Assembly (NCBI GenBank): GCA_009760885.1
Contig: CM019719.1
Span: 30,606,084-30,670,083, forward strand
Direction of reading: 5' to 3'
Origin: Achatina immaculata
Lineage: Eukaryota > Mollusca > Gastropoda > Stylommatophora > Achatinidae
Length of the DNA stretch: 64,000 bases
The translations under genes and the position numbers were made by a program. Below the pieces are notes generated by a model, which saw only the letters and a program-made list of their open reading frames with translations, made no database searches and was not told where the DNA came from. Each line of letters begins with the position of its first letter. Within the stretch, counting starts at the first letter, position 1. Positions 55,401-61,140 of this stretch are shown here, piece after piece.

Positions 55401-58400
55401 TTCTTCCAATTAGAAGGGACCTTTTCTTCTTTCCAAATCTTGTTAAACATTCTCTGTAGTTGTCTCATGTTGTCACTATTGATAGCTTTTAGCATCTCGG
55501 CTGTTATTTCATCTTCACCTGCAGCTTTGTTGTTAGCCATTAAATTCACTGCTGTTTCAATTTCATGCAATTTAATTTCATCTAGATTGACATTTAGTTG
55601 TGGGGCTGGTAAGTCAGTTTCAAGGTTTAACAATTCTTTTGGGTGTGGTCGATTGAGTATTTCTTGGAAGTGTTCAGCCCATCTTTGCTTTTGGTCTTTA
55701 TTTGATGTTAATAGTGTTCCAGTTTTGCTAAGGATTGGTCTTTCTTTAGATGTAATAGTACCTGTTAGCCTCTTTTGTATGTTATATAAAGTTTTGCTGT
55801 CTCCTGTTTTTGCTGCTTTTTCTGCCTCTTTCGCCATATTGTCTATGTATTCTCTTTTATCCCTTCTAGCTGAACTTTTTACTTTCTTGTCTATGTCTTT
55901 GTATTTTGCTTTTGCCGAATCTCTTTCATGATCTGCTTTTGCATTCAACATGTTTAATTTGACTGCTCGCCTTTCATGTATATACTTCTATGTTTTATCT
56001 GATATCCATGCTTTTCTATTTGGTTTTTCCAATCCAGCGCTTACTTTTGCTGCTGTGATTATGGCTGTGCTGTAAGAATTCCATAACATGTTTGCATATA
56101 CATACATGTATTTTAAAAAATCAGCATTCCACTTACATTTTTAAGTCACATATCCAAAAAAAAAAAAAAATGAGGTGATACCAAAACTGGTTACCATAAG
56201 AAACTGAAACAAATGTATCTAATTTACATCACTGCCTTAACGCATTTCTTTCTCCAGTTTATTTATTGCATCAACAACCTCTAGAATTCGCAACATTTAC
56301 AGCACTATATCTGTCCATTTTCTTCACTTACATCAACAAATCTGTTAATTTTTTTTTCATTTACATCAACAACTCTGTCCATTTTCTTCACTTACATCAA
56401 CATATCTGTCCATTGTCTTCAATTACATGAACAAATCTTCCCAATTTACTGCACTTATATTTAAAAAAAACATCCTTCATTCCAAAAAAAAAATCTTCCA
56501 TTTTACTTATACCAACAAATCCTGTCATTTTACTGCACTTACATCAACGACCGTCTGGAGCGGTGCTATAAATTCCTGCTCCACCACCACCTCGTATGCA
56601 ACTTGTTCTCGAGCCAGACTCATCTGACAATCACCACATATCTGGCAGACATTACTGTTGAAGAAAATGTTTTATGTTCTGAGTTCAAATCTAATTATTC
56701 CTGGACAATTTCTTTGTTTCCCAGTGCAATGTCATTGTTTCCTCCTCTGTTACATTATTTCTTTTATAAAGATTACCATTACGACTGATGTTAACTACAC
56801 TGTTAATGTCATGTTAACTACACTGTTAATGTCCTACTGAATTTCATGTCATCTTCAACATCCAGAGGTCAGTAAGTGTTGACCTTCCTGTTTACTGCAC
56901 ATAAAGAAACCTCTTATGTCATAGAGGCATTAAGAAGACATGGTGTTAGTTCCTTGACTAGTCTACATACTAGAAGTTCCTTGACTAGTCTACATACTAG
57001 AAGTTCCTTGACTAGTCTGCATACTAGAAGTTCCTTGACTAGTCTGCATACTAGAAGTTCCTTGACTAGTCTCATACTAGAAGTTCCTTGACTAGTCTCA
57101 TACTAGAAGTTCCTTGACTAGTCTCATACTAGAAGTTCCTTGACTAGTCTCATACTAGAAGTTCCTTGACTAGTTGGCATACTAGACAGCACTGTGATCA
57201 GGCATCAGGTCTGGAACCTTTCCTTCCCTAATTCAGCAGGAACTAGATACCCAGTTCTACAGCTGATCTACTGGGACACCTCTAGCTAGATTCAAACCAC
57301 CAATCTCTGCAATGGGAATGAATGCACTAAGCACTTCACTACTCATGCACTCAATTCATTTCACATGCAAGAACTATTTACAATATTCAACACAACATTC
57401 TAGTATTCTATTCTCATTGTAAAAAAAACTTTCCAAACAATCACTGAGGCAAAAGACTAAGTCTACACACAAGAAACTCTAATGAGGTAAATGTCTGTAT
57501 AATTATTAGGAATACTTTCACAGGGATTTGAGATTATTCTAAAAGATTATCATCTCATATCATGCAGGCAGATGTTAAAAATAATGAATGTCCCTTGTGG
57601 GTGATCTTTGATACTCCTAATGAGATGTGACACCTGCATCTCCCTGCATCACTTGGTCATCTGGTCCAGATATTTGTCTTTTGATCTCTCTTGCTTTGTT
57701 TCAAGACTCCATTAACAAGAAATAAAGATTACTACAATCTTTCATCATTAATACAAAGGCAAGAAATAAACACTACAAACAATCCTTCATTACTAATCCA
57801 ATGACAAGACAAAAACATTACAAACAATCATCACAGTCCTACTGACAAGAAACAAACACTACAAACAATCTTTCACTACCAAACCATTGACAAAAGAAAT
57901 AAACACTACAATCTTTCACCACCAACCCACTGACATAAAAAATAAACACTACAATCTTTCACCACCAACCCACTGACATAAAAAATAAACACTACAATCT
58001 TTCACCACCAACCCACTGACAAAAGAAATAAACACTACAATCCTTCACCACCAACCCACTGACAAAAGAAATAAACACTATAATCTTTCACCATCAACTC
58101 ACTGACATAAAAAATAAACACTACAATCTTTCACCACCAACCCACTGACAAAATAAATAAACACTACAATCTTTCACCACCAACCCACTGACAAAAAATA
58201 AACACTACAATTTTTCACCACCAACCCACTGACATAAAAAATAAACACTACAATCTTTCACCATCAACCCACTGACATAAAAAAATAAACACTACAATCT
58301 TTCACCACCAACCCACTGACATAAAAAATAAACACTACAATCTTTCACCATCAACCCACTGACAAAAGAAATAAACACTACAATCCTTCACCACCAACCC

Positions 58401-58947
58401 ACTGACAAAAGAAATAAACACTACAATCTTTCACCACCAACCCACTGACAAAAAATAAACACTACAATTTTTCACCACCAACCCACTGACAAAATAAATA
58501 AACACTGCAATCTTTCACCACCAACCCACTGACAAAAAATAAACACTACAATCTTTCACCACCAACCCACTGACATAAAAAATAAGCACTACAATCTTTC
58601 ACCATCAACCCACTGACATAAAAAATAAACACTACAATCCTTCACCATCAACCCACTGACAAAAGAAATAAACACTACAATCTTTCACAATCACCCCACT
58701 GACATAAAAAATAAACACTACAATCTTTCACCATCACCCCTCTGACATAAAAAATAAACACTACAATCTTTCACAATCACCCCACTGACATAAAAAATAA
58801 ACACTACAATCTTTCACCACCAACCCAGTGACACAAAAATAATCCACTACAAACAGTCTTTCATCCCTACCCTAACAGTGTGTCTGTGCCCAAAGACTGT
58901 GCAGACTCTGTCAATGCATGGCTGAGTGCAGTCTCTGGCAGCTTTTT
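24532..58947 (-). CDS. ARHGAP17: BAR-RhoGAP protein, ARHGAP17/ARHGAP44 type, 18 exons, 5' end missing
   Basis: Eighteen exons join to 2505 coding bases, 834 residues plus a stop, with matching phases at every junction. Residues 1 to about 195 are the BAR domain without its N-terminal part ([48 protein letters not shown]), which in this family dimerises and binds curved membranes. Residues about 197-390 are a full RhoGAP domain: GLFRIAG with the catalytic arginine finger at Arg241, [31 protein letters not shown]. The family hydrolyses GTP on Rac1 and Cdc42 at junctions and at the actin cortex. The tail is long, acidic then Ser/Pro-rich, with runs of six and seven prolines for SH3-type partners, and ends EYTKL, a class I PDZ-type terminus; human ARHGAP44 also ends in a PDZ ligand. 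Upstream exons (about 65-70 residues in human) must lie beyond 64 kb. It is equally related to ARHGAP17 and ARHGAP44, and the symbol marks the family. Confidence 0.93.
25214..26289 (-). other. Intron without recognised elements
   Basis: A GT-AG intron of the BAR-RhoGAP gene. AT-rich; no coding or repeat signal up to the LINE fragment at 26290. Confidence 0.6.
26290..26530 (-). mobile_element. LINE family A, old 3' fragment
   Basis: Diverged match to the family A tail (gatagcttattttgggattc and gagacaggttgttg blocks), inserted in the same orientation as the gene. Confidence 0.75.
26643..26791 (-). CDS. ARHGAP17: BAR-RhoGAP exon (Ser/Pro linker)
   Basis: 49 codons plus 2 bases: [20 protein letters not shown] to [14 protein letters not shown]. 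The acceptor is TTTTCCAG and the donor AAAG|GTAAAA. Phases are 0 in and 2 out. Confidence 0.88.
27205..27425. mobile_element. Single-arm copy of the foldback unit
   Basis: Homologous to 16995-17188 (gactgcagtaaaaactggtt, then gatagaggtgtatggtgcag, then gagaatgtataaatgaaaa). Confidence 0.75.
27805..27905 (-). CDS. ARHGAP17: BAR-RhoGAP exon (33-codon linker exon)
   Basis: Found by phase logic. The previous exon ends in phase 1 and the next starts in phase 0, so an exon of length 3n+2 is needed. This one is 101 nt, with acceptor GAATTTCAG and donor AAA|GTATTT, and reads [20 protein letters not shown] then [13 protein letters not shown] without a stop. Confidence 0.78.
28069..28332 (+). mobile_element. 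tRNA-derived SINE with 11-bp target duplication
   Basis: The head has an A-box-like tggcaaagtggttagtgc and a B-box-like ggtttgaatcc, typical of RNA polymerase III promoters. A C run and a conserved tail (ggcactaacaccatatcccc) follow. TTAAGAAAATA at 28058-28068 and 28333-28343 is an exact direct repeat. Relatives are at 38118-38364, 43110-43395, 49435-49630 and 56905-57360. Confidence 0.9.
28380..28470. repeat. CT/CA-rich then (TA)n microsatellite
   Basis: Low-complexity pyrimidine sequence followed by a TA run of about 35 bp. Confidence 0.95.
28505..28790 (+). mobile_element. LINE 3' fragment with 11-bp target duplication
   Basis: The plus strand encodes a reverse-transcriptase tail ([20 protein letters not shown], ending [14 protein letters not shown]). 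AATAAATCACA flanks it at 28494-28504 and 28791-28801. Confidence 0.85.
28802..31034 (+). mobile_element. RTE-like LINE family E, decayed, interrupted by a family A copy
   Basis: The plus-strand frames encode reverse-transcriptase blocks in order: TELIKAGG-like [20 protein letters not shown] at 29310-29375, then [14 protein letters not shown], then (after a stop at 29598) [44 protein letters not shown] and the catalytic YADD near 30255. The C-terminal part around 30860-31020 reads [17 protein letters not shown] and [13 protein letters not shown]. The 3' tail is (AATG)n. Several frameshifts and stops make it inactive. A family A copy splits it at 29692-29917. Confidence 0.87.
29692..29917 (-). 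mobile_element. LINE family A inserted in LINE E, 16-bp target duplication
   Basis: A 3'-end copy of family A in opposite orientation to its host. TTTAATGTGAATCTAT at 29676-29691 and 29918-29933 is an exact duplication of host LINE sequence, and removing the insert restores the host frame ([13 protein letters not shown]). Confidence 0.93.
31035..32687. other. Intron sequence without recognised elements
   Basis: AT-rich intron of the BAR-RhoGAP gene. The 114-residue minus frame at 31820-32164 has no splice context or similarity that I can support. Confidence 0.5.
32688..32845 (+). mobile_element. LINE family B, short 3' fragment
   Basis: It matches the end of family B (ggtaagggtagaccaaagga, then cataggcatttgtg-like blocks and gggcacttaagattcag). 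Confidence 0.75.
33299..33691 (-). CDS. ARHGAP17: BAR-RhoGAP exon (acidic linker)
   Basis: 393 nt, 130 whole codons. It starts [20 protein letters not shown] and is rich in Glu/Asp ([18 protein letters not shown]). It contains a 9-residue tandem repeat NLAVDPQAQ. The acceptor TTGACTGCAG and the donor CTAG|GTAAAC are good; both junctions are phase 1. The open frame runs on 26 codons past this donor, but using it fits the downstream phase. Confidence 0.9.
33692..35138 (-). other. Intron, mostly without recognised elements
   Basis: A short tandem repeat lies at 34905-35030 (about four units of aacatttatgtttgcat). A Ser/Pro-rich minus frame near 34170-34385 lacks fitting splice sites. Confidence 0.55.
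35139..35218 (-). CDS. ARHGAP17: BAR-RhoGAP exon (end of RhoGAP domain)
   Basis: It encodes [20 protein letters not shown] and DWFFPG, the last helix of the GAP domain. The acceptor is CAACATAG and the donor GGCG|GTAAGA. Phases are 2 in and 1 out. Confidence 0.94.
35337..36399. mobile_element. Element with perfect 22-bp terminal inverted repeats, host of a MITE
   Basis: The ends 35337-35358 and 36378-36399 are exact reverse complements beginning CAGGGTGTCCATAAATTATT. TA precedes the left end and TT follows the right. This is the form of a mariner/Tc1-type non-autonomous element. The family P MITE copy 2 at 35650-36333 sits inside it, which leaves about 380 bp of host element. Confidence 0.85.
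35650..36333 (+). mobile_element. Family P MITE, copy 2, nested
   Basis: The interior matches copies 1 and 3 (cgggtcttgatatgtatgg, aaccttctaactacttctcc). The right end is GGGAAAGAG then TTAA at 36330-36333. The left end is eroded, with CTAA at 35650. Confidence 0.8.
36577..37412 (+). mobile_element. Family P MITE, copy 3, carrying a 134-bp insert
   Basis: Exact TTAA at 36577-36580 and 37409-37412. The ends are CCCTTTCCATGCC and, reversed, CCCTTCCCGTGCC. At 36665-36798 a foreign segment ending in (GAA)n is inserted; the host TATAAGGGGTAT is duplicated at 36653-36664 and 36799-36810. This makes the family P copy longer than its relatives. Confidence 0.87.
36665..36798 (+). mobile_element. Short retroelement 3' end with (GAA)n tail
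   Basis: 134 bp, GC-rich compared with its surroundings, ending in six or so GAA/AAG triplets and flanked by a 12-bp target duplication. The size, simple tail and duplication fit a truncated LINE or a SINE. I cannot name the family. Confidence 0.75.
37718..37834 (-). CDS. ARHGAP17: BAR-RhoGAP exon (RhoGAP core)
   Basis: It encodes [20 protein letters not shown], then [18 protein letters not shown]. The Asn in GPNL is the conserved RhoGAP core residue. The acceptor is TTTATAG and the donor TGT|GTAAGT; phase 2 at both ends. Confidence 0.96.
38118..38364 (-). mobile_element. tRNA-derived SINE
   Basis: On the minus strand the head reads gagtgacaaagtagttagtg with a perfect B-box-like GGTTCGAATCC, followed by the same body and tail as the copy at 28069-28332. 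It lies in a BAR-RhoGAP intron. Confidence 0.88.
38791..38865 (-). CDS. ARHGAP17: BAR-RhoGAP exon with a GC donor
   Basis: 75 nt encoding [20 protein letters not shown] and YNNF, RhoGAP helices. The acceptor is CGCTGTAG. The donor is CAG|GCAAGT: the GT is replaced by GC while the rest matches the consensus perfectly. Phases are 2 in and 2 out, as the neighbours need. Confidence 0.95.
39397..39481 (-). CDS. ARHGAP17: BAR-RhoGAP exon (Rho[11 protein letters not shown] motif)
   Basis: It encodes [20 protein letters not shown] and DFLQAAT. The Lys before YLRELPEP is the conserved domain residue. The acceptor is TTCACAG and the donor ATT|GTAAGT. Confidence 0.96.
39925..40065. mobile_element. Diverged single-arm copy of the foldback unit
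   Basis: Shares ataaaggtagactgaggttt, the gttcagttttacaaa block and the catacaacaatccaatatt block with the foldback at 17028. Confidence 0.65.
40263..40921 (-). mobile_element. LINE family A, 5'-truncated copy
   Basis: About 660 bp of the family A 3' end ([40 protein letters not shown]). The flanks TTAGATGCTTAT (40251-40262) and TTAGATACTTAT (40922-40933) differ at one base, so the target duplication is older than that at 54031. Confidence 0.88.
41190..41630 (-). mobile_element. LINE family B, 3' end
   Basis: The minus strand encodes [20 protein letters not shown] and ends APYALGT, with a (CT)n tail on the + strand. It is close to the copies at 8056 and 18528. Confidence 0.85.
41719..41782 (-). 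CDS. ARHGAP17: BAR-RhoGAP exon (RhoGAP)
   Basis: It encodes [20 protein letters not shown]. The acceptor is a T run then CAG, the donor GCTG|GTAAGA. Phases are 0 in and 1 out. Confidence 0.95.
42270..42625. repeat. Minisatellite, about 55-bp unit
   Basis: Five to six copies of aaataaaatgttcctgaaag followed by ttcataacaacttagacatc. A higher-order unit includes ccacggctctataagtggtc. The 149-residue plus frame across it is a product of the repeat, not a gene. Confidence 0.93.
43110..43395 (-). mobile_element. tRNA-derived SINE
   Basis: On the minus strand the head reads ggttagctgaatggttaggg and a B-box-like gggttcagtccc. The tail ccttaatggcatgg matches the other copies. Confidence 0.82.
43560..43607 (-). 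CDS. ARHGAP17: BAR-RhoGAP exon with the arginine finger
   Basis: 48 nt, 16 codons: [16 protein letters not shown]. The Arg in GLFR is the catalytic arginine finger of RhoGAP domains. The acceptor is TACTCTAG and the donor AAA|GTAAGT; phase 0 on both sides, so it could be skipped in frame, which would remove the finger. Confidence 0.96.
43964..44127. repeat. Tandem repeat, exact 38-bp unit
   Basis: Four nearly identical units start at 43964, 44002, 44040 and 44078, then a broken fifth and a C run of about 14. Confidence 0.95.
44308..45024 (-). mobile_element. Family P MITE, copy 4, inverted
   Basis: TTAA at 44308-44311 and 45021-45024. The ends are CTCTTCCCAGGCG and, reversed, CTCTTCCCATGCG. 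The interior matches the other copies in reverse complement. Confidence 0.87.
45318..45477 (-). CDS. ARHGAP17: BAR-RhoGAP exon (BAR to RhoGAP junction)
   Basis: 53 whole codons: [20 protein letters not shown], then [20 protein letters not shown], then [13 protein letters not shown]. This opens the RhoGAP domain. The acceptor is AATACAG and the donor GAG|GTAATC. Phases are 2 in and 0 out. Confidence 0.95.
45630..45845 (-). repeat. Interspersed repeat R1, copy 3
   Basis: It matches the other R1 copies in reverse (ccctgttaaccaggct, gggtcttggtcagct, ggacagtgtct). Confidence 0.7.
45985..46333. repeat. Minisatellite, about 70-bp unit
   Basis: Five copies of a unit with gacctgacaaatgtagcatg and cttcatggaacactgaaaca. 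Confidence 0.93.
46833..46845 (-). CDS. ARHGAP17: BAR-RhoGAP 13-nt microexon
   Basis: GATACCATGACAG lies between acceptor GTTTCTCAAG and a strong donor CAG|GTAAAC. The upstream exon ends in phase 1 and the downstream one starts in phase 2, so an exon of length 3n+1 is required; 13 nt fits and reads (I)RYHDS across the joins. Confidence 0.72.
46905..46972. repeat. CT-rich low-complexity tract
   Basis: Runs of cct and ct between intron sequences. Confidence 0.9.
47280..47361 (-). CDS. ARHGAP17: BAR-RhoGAP exon (BAR helix)
   Basis: 27 codons plus 1 base: [20 protein letters not shown] then PEVELSI. The human family has LLEAQADYHRKAL at this point. The acceptor is GATAAAG and the donor ATAA|GTAAGT. 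Confidence 0.95.
47874..48163. repeat. Minisatellite, 36-bp unit
   Basis: Eight nearly identical copies of agacagtcaactaacacag plus aagagctgtaatcagat in a BAR-RhoGAP intron. The 95-residue minus frame is a repeat artefact. Confidence 0.95.
48349..48536 (-). mobile_element. LINE family A, 3' end, 8-bp target duplication
   Basis: A short family A tail flanked by CAATATCT at 48341-48348 and 48537-48544. Confidence 0.82.
49269..49337 (-). CDS. ARHGAP17: BAR-RhoGAP exon (BAR)
   Basis: 23 codons: [20 protein letters not shown] then LLT. It aligns with the family's DQLAADMYNF block. The acceptor is TTCCACAG and the donor ACG|GTGAGT, phase 0. Confidence 0.95.
49435..49630 (+). mobile_element. SINE, degenerate head
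   Basis: The body and tail match the tRNA-derived SINEs (ccagctgtagacatgggg, cactcacaccatatgtc). The promoter boxes at the head are eroded. Confidence 0.7.
49822..50015 (-). mobile_element. LINE family A, 3' end
   Basis: It matches the family A tail from the ATATAAG-like end to the block ttcttcagcctgttgtg. No clear target duplication. Confidence 0.78.
50025..50265 (-). repeat. Two tandem segments related to repeat R1
   Basis: Two copies of about 110 bp (ttggaactgcaagctgatgt and ttggaactgaaaggtgatgt) resemble the end of R1 at 51845-51935. Confidence 0.55.
50272..50392 (-). CDS. ARHGAP17: BAR-RhoGAP exon (BAR)
   Basis: It encodes [20 protein letters not shown], then [20 protein letters not shown]. 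The acceptor is TTTTCCTAG and the donor AAG|GTCAGT. Phases are 2 in and 0 out. Confidence 0.94.
50820..51065 (+). mobile_element. RTE-like LINE 3' fragment with (TAA)n tail
   Basis: gaggtcctcagagaagttta and ggacatgtcatgtgaagaca match 19680-19970 and, reversed, 53395-53815. It ends in aataataataataata. Frames are broken. Confidence 0.7.
51066..51839. other. Intron sequence without recognised elements
   Basis: AT-rich, with a (GTTT)n run near 51465. No gene or element is visible. Confidence 0.55.
51840..52165 (-). repeat. Interspersed repeat R1, copy 4
   Basis: The full-length reverse-orientation match includes cctccccggaactgcaagtc, ccccatcagacaggctacta and gggtcttggtcagctatgg. Confidence 0.78.
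52245..53275 (-). mobile_element. LINE family B, longest copy
   Basis: About 1 kb of the family B 3' half in minus orientation. It encodes [20 protein letters not shown] (the FADD box is FADH here, a change at a catalytic Asp) and continues, out of frame, into the tail ending [12 protein letters not shown] sequence. Stops and frameshifts make it a pseudogene. Confidence 0.88.
53395..53815 (-). mobile_element. Old RTE-like LINE 3' fragment
   Basis: The minus strand reads, with breaks, [18 protein letters not shown] and [20 protein letters not shown]. It is homologous to 19680-19970 and 50820-51065. Confidence 0.7.
53917..53993 (-). CDS. ARHGAP17: BAR-RhoGAP exon (BAR)
   Basis: It encodes [20 protein letters not shown] then DSAKT. 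The LDMDSAKTR block is a BAR hallmark. The acceptor is TTACATTTAG and the donor CAAG|GTAATG, phase 2 out. Confidence 0.96.
54043..56087 (-). mobile_element. LINE family A, longest and youngest copy, 12-bp target duplication
   Basis: About 2.05 kb in the sense orientation of the host intron. ATGTTTGCATAT at 54031-54042 and 56088-56099 is an exact target duplication. From 55951 to 54074 a 625-residue frame covers the linker and a complete reverse transcriptase: [70 protein letters not shown] and the [12 protein letters not shown] tail to RALCDV. Upstream of 55951 the same frame continues past one stop (DKT-stop-KYIHERR) to the truncation. The endonuclease region is missing. Confidence 0.95.
56100..56542. 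other. Intron sequence with short repeats
   Basis: Repeated cattttcttcacttacatcaac motifs of about 45 bp at 56310-56540 end close to the donor of the next exon. No element is recognised. Confidence 0.6.
56543..56654 (-). CDS. ARHGAP17: BAR-RhoGAP exon (BAR)
   Basis: It encodes [20 protein letters not shown] then [17 protein letters not shown]. The acceptor CTTCAACAG fits phase 2 and the donor GAT|GTAAGT phase 0. An alternative acceptor 31 bp downstream (GATTGTCAG) would shift phase and is rejected. Confidence 0.95.
56905..57360 (-). mobile_element. tRNA-derived SINE with an internal minisatellite
   Basis: The minus strand shows the head agtagtgaagtgcttagtgc with ggtttgaatct, and the tail at 56905-56945. 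Between body and tail the segment at 56947-57180 is a tandem array, so the SINE is about 200 bp longer than its relatives. Confidence 0.82.
56947..57180. repeat. Minisatellite inside the SINE, 23-26-bp unit
   Basis: About ten copies of agttccttgactagtct plus catactaga. The other SINEs have one copy of the related tccttgacctgtcagcac block here. Confidence 0.93.
57535..57715. repeat. Interspersed repeat R2, copy 1
   Basis: Homologous to 59885-60060 (agattatcat, catgcaggcagatg, ctggtccagatatttgtctt). Class unknown. Confidence 0.65.
57716..58862. repeat. Minisatellite, about 43-bp unit, 25 or so copies
   Basis: The unit is aaataaacactacaatcttt plus caccaccaacccactgaca. Variants differ by taaa, aaag or aat spacers. 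It ends about 8 bp from the donor of the exon at 58871-58947. Confidence 0.96.
58871..58947 (-). CDS. ARHGAP17: BAR-RhoGAP first exon in the window (BAR)
   Basis: It encodes [20 protein letters not shown] then TDTLL. The family has KKLPLTALAQ here. The acceptor is GATTTCAG, so this is not the start of the gene. The donor is TTAGG|GTAGGG, phase 2. Confidence 0.94.
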
Positions 58948-59884
58948 CTGAAATCATGCAAATACTAAATTATTACAAAGAAATAATAAACAAAAGAGTC
59001 ACCATTTCTTGAAAATGTTGCTCCTGGAGGATTAAAACCCAACAGTGCTCAAAAACATTAAGGCACTTATACAGTACTAAACAATGATACTTTCAACTAA
59101 AGCAATTACAAGATGAATAATCTTAGTGTGCCTAACATCACTTGCATCCAGAACATTTATATACAAATGAAAATCAGGTAACATAGTACATACCTATACA
59201 GGTTTTTAGGAGCCCTTTTGATAGGGTCTTGGATTGTTCTCAAAAAACCCCTAGGAACAACTGTGTTAAGAAGACATTATCTTAACATAGTCTTTGTGAG
59301 ATAGGGAACATAGATCTGTTTGCTTAGAAACCCTGACCTACTTCTGTAACCCAGAAACCTGTGGCAATCAACACTAATTGTAATTGTTATTTTTGTATAA
59401 TGTAATGTCAGGTTGGTGGGTGGATGGATGGGGATATGGAGATCGATGGCAGAGATGAGGAAAATCTGGTGTGAAACCAATGAATCCAGGACGTGACAAG
59501 CCTATGGGTCTTTACAACAATGTCTATCAGAATGATGTAAACAAAACAGAGCCAGCACATTACACAGTGGTGGGGAATGGATATCGTTGAAGCACTCATC
59601 GGATTCCTCATCCGAAAGCTGGGGTGTCTCTGTGGAACTGTCACAAAGCTATCTGGCCAGCCAATGTTGCATGCTGGATCTGACATGAAGAAGGGGCTTA
59701 AATACAGCCACCAGAGGCTGGAAAACAAAGTTCTGGCCAGGCCAACCTACACCACTGTCTTCATGGCAGTCCAAGCAAGACCACAGTCTGCCCTAGCAAT
59801 GAAAGATGCTGAAGTCGGAGGTACCGAGCCAAAAGGTGCATTGCAAAAATCAGGGTACCACGCATCATCACCAATGTGTGTACA
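58948..59884. other. Unassigned, 5' of the first visible exon
   Basis: I searched both strands for the missing N-terminal BAR exons and saw none. A 118-residue plus frame at 59577-59933 is GC-richer than its flanks but unlike anything I know; it may be part of an old repeat. Confidence 0.45.
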
Positions 59885-60060
59885 AAGAAGAAGATTCTCA
59901 AAAAAGATTATCATATCATCTGATACCATGTAGGTAGATGACAACAAAATCATGAATTTCAGTTGTGTGTGGTCTTTGATATTTATATTTAGCCCTGATG
60001 ACTTCATTTTCATGATCCAGCTGGCCCAGATATTTTTCTCTTGATCGTCTTTGTGTTCTT
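59885..60060. repeat. Interspersed repeat R2, copy 2
   Basis: Matches 57535-57715, ending ctggcccagatatttttctc. Confidence 0.65.
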
Positions 60061-60190
60061 ATTGACTTGAGCTTTCCAGTACATGTCAGACTGTTGCGTT
60101 CTTATTGGTTTGAGCATTCCAGTACATATAAGACTGTTGCATTCTTACTAGTTTAAGCTTTCCAGTACATGTCAGACTGTTGCGTTCTTG
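60054..60190. repeat. Tandem repeat, about 44-bp unit
   Basis: Three copies of gttcttattg then ttccagtacatgtcagactg. Confidence 0.88.
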
Positions 60191-60609
60191 GATGTCAAAA
60201 AAATTTAGACTGCTTCTTTTCTCTCATGGTTGCTATTTGTTTGCAGTGCTCTGTAACTTATCTGAGGAAGTTTTGTTTGGATTTGTTTTTTTTCCCCCCT
60301 AGTTGACAGGTGTATACACTGTATCTGTCATCTTCTGATTCATCTGTCTTAGTCATTATAATAATATTAATTCTGTATAGCAATGTAATACTATTTTTCT
60401 CATTAAAAACTAATTTAACCTCTATACAGCACTGTAATGTTATTTTTATCACTGAAAACCACCTTTCAAATTTCAATGCCTTTCATGATGTTTCTACTGT
60501 ACAGTGAGAAGAAAGTCAGGTGACATCTTTCTTAATCCACATTTTATTTCTTGCTATTAAAAACAGTGTCACCGTTCACTTTTTTTTTTCTTTTGGGGTA
60601 CTGTGATTA

Positions 60610-60860
60610 CAGATAATGAAAAAGACGCTGGAGATGGATAGTACATACACTTTGAAAACCTATCACAAATACAACCAGACAGACTCCCTAGGGTAAAAGG
60701 AAGCAAGGAAGACCTAGAAACACCTGAAGAACGAGTCTTGAAGCAGAGATCAGAAAGATGGACTACACACAGATAAAAGAAGCGCCCAAGACAGAAACAG
60801 AGAGCCCTTGTTGGTGGTCTCTGCCCCAGATAGGGGTAAAGAAGAAGTGGAAAGAAGGAA
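60610..60860 (+). mobile_element. Old LINE 3' fragment
   Basis: The plus strand, with breaks, reads KRRWRW at the start and EAEIRKMDYTQIKEA then PCWWSLPQIGVKKKWKEG, the layout of LINE C-termini. Inactive. Confidence 0.65.
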
Positions 60861-61140
60861 GGACTTTGATTCCAGCACATGCTCTTTATAATTCTCAAAT
60901 CATACTTGTGCAGTTACTCCAACACTCAAATCATATACCTCAGTGTCTCACTTTGTCAAAAGCTTTTGTGTAACTGGTGAAGCACAAGTGTTAAGTCCTC
61001 AACAGAAAATACAGTGTAACATATATTAAGCGTATGGAGCTTGAACAACACTTCATAAAAAGACTGATGATAAAGGAAGCCAAAAGGCATATCATTCAAA
61101 ATTTTAAGACAGAACACCAAAGTGTAGGAAAGATAAGAAA

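Noticed and set aside
54708..55931. 407-residue open frame on the + strand, opposite the LINE A reverse transcriptase
   Set aside because: It is antisense to a well-supported RT frame and the same open antisense frame recurs in the copy at 1353-2219. It follows from codon use in the RT; the protein is low-complexity and hydrophobic with no recognisable domain.
57716..58862. Possible CRISPR-like array of regular repeats
   Set aside because: There are no unique spacers; units are contiguous and the host is an animal genome. It is a minisatellite.
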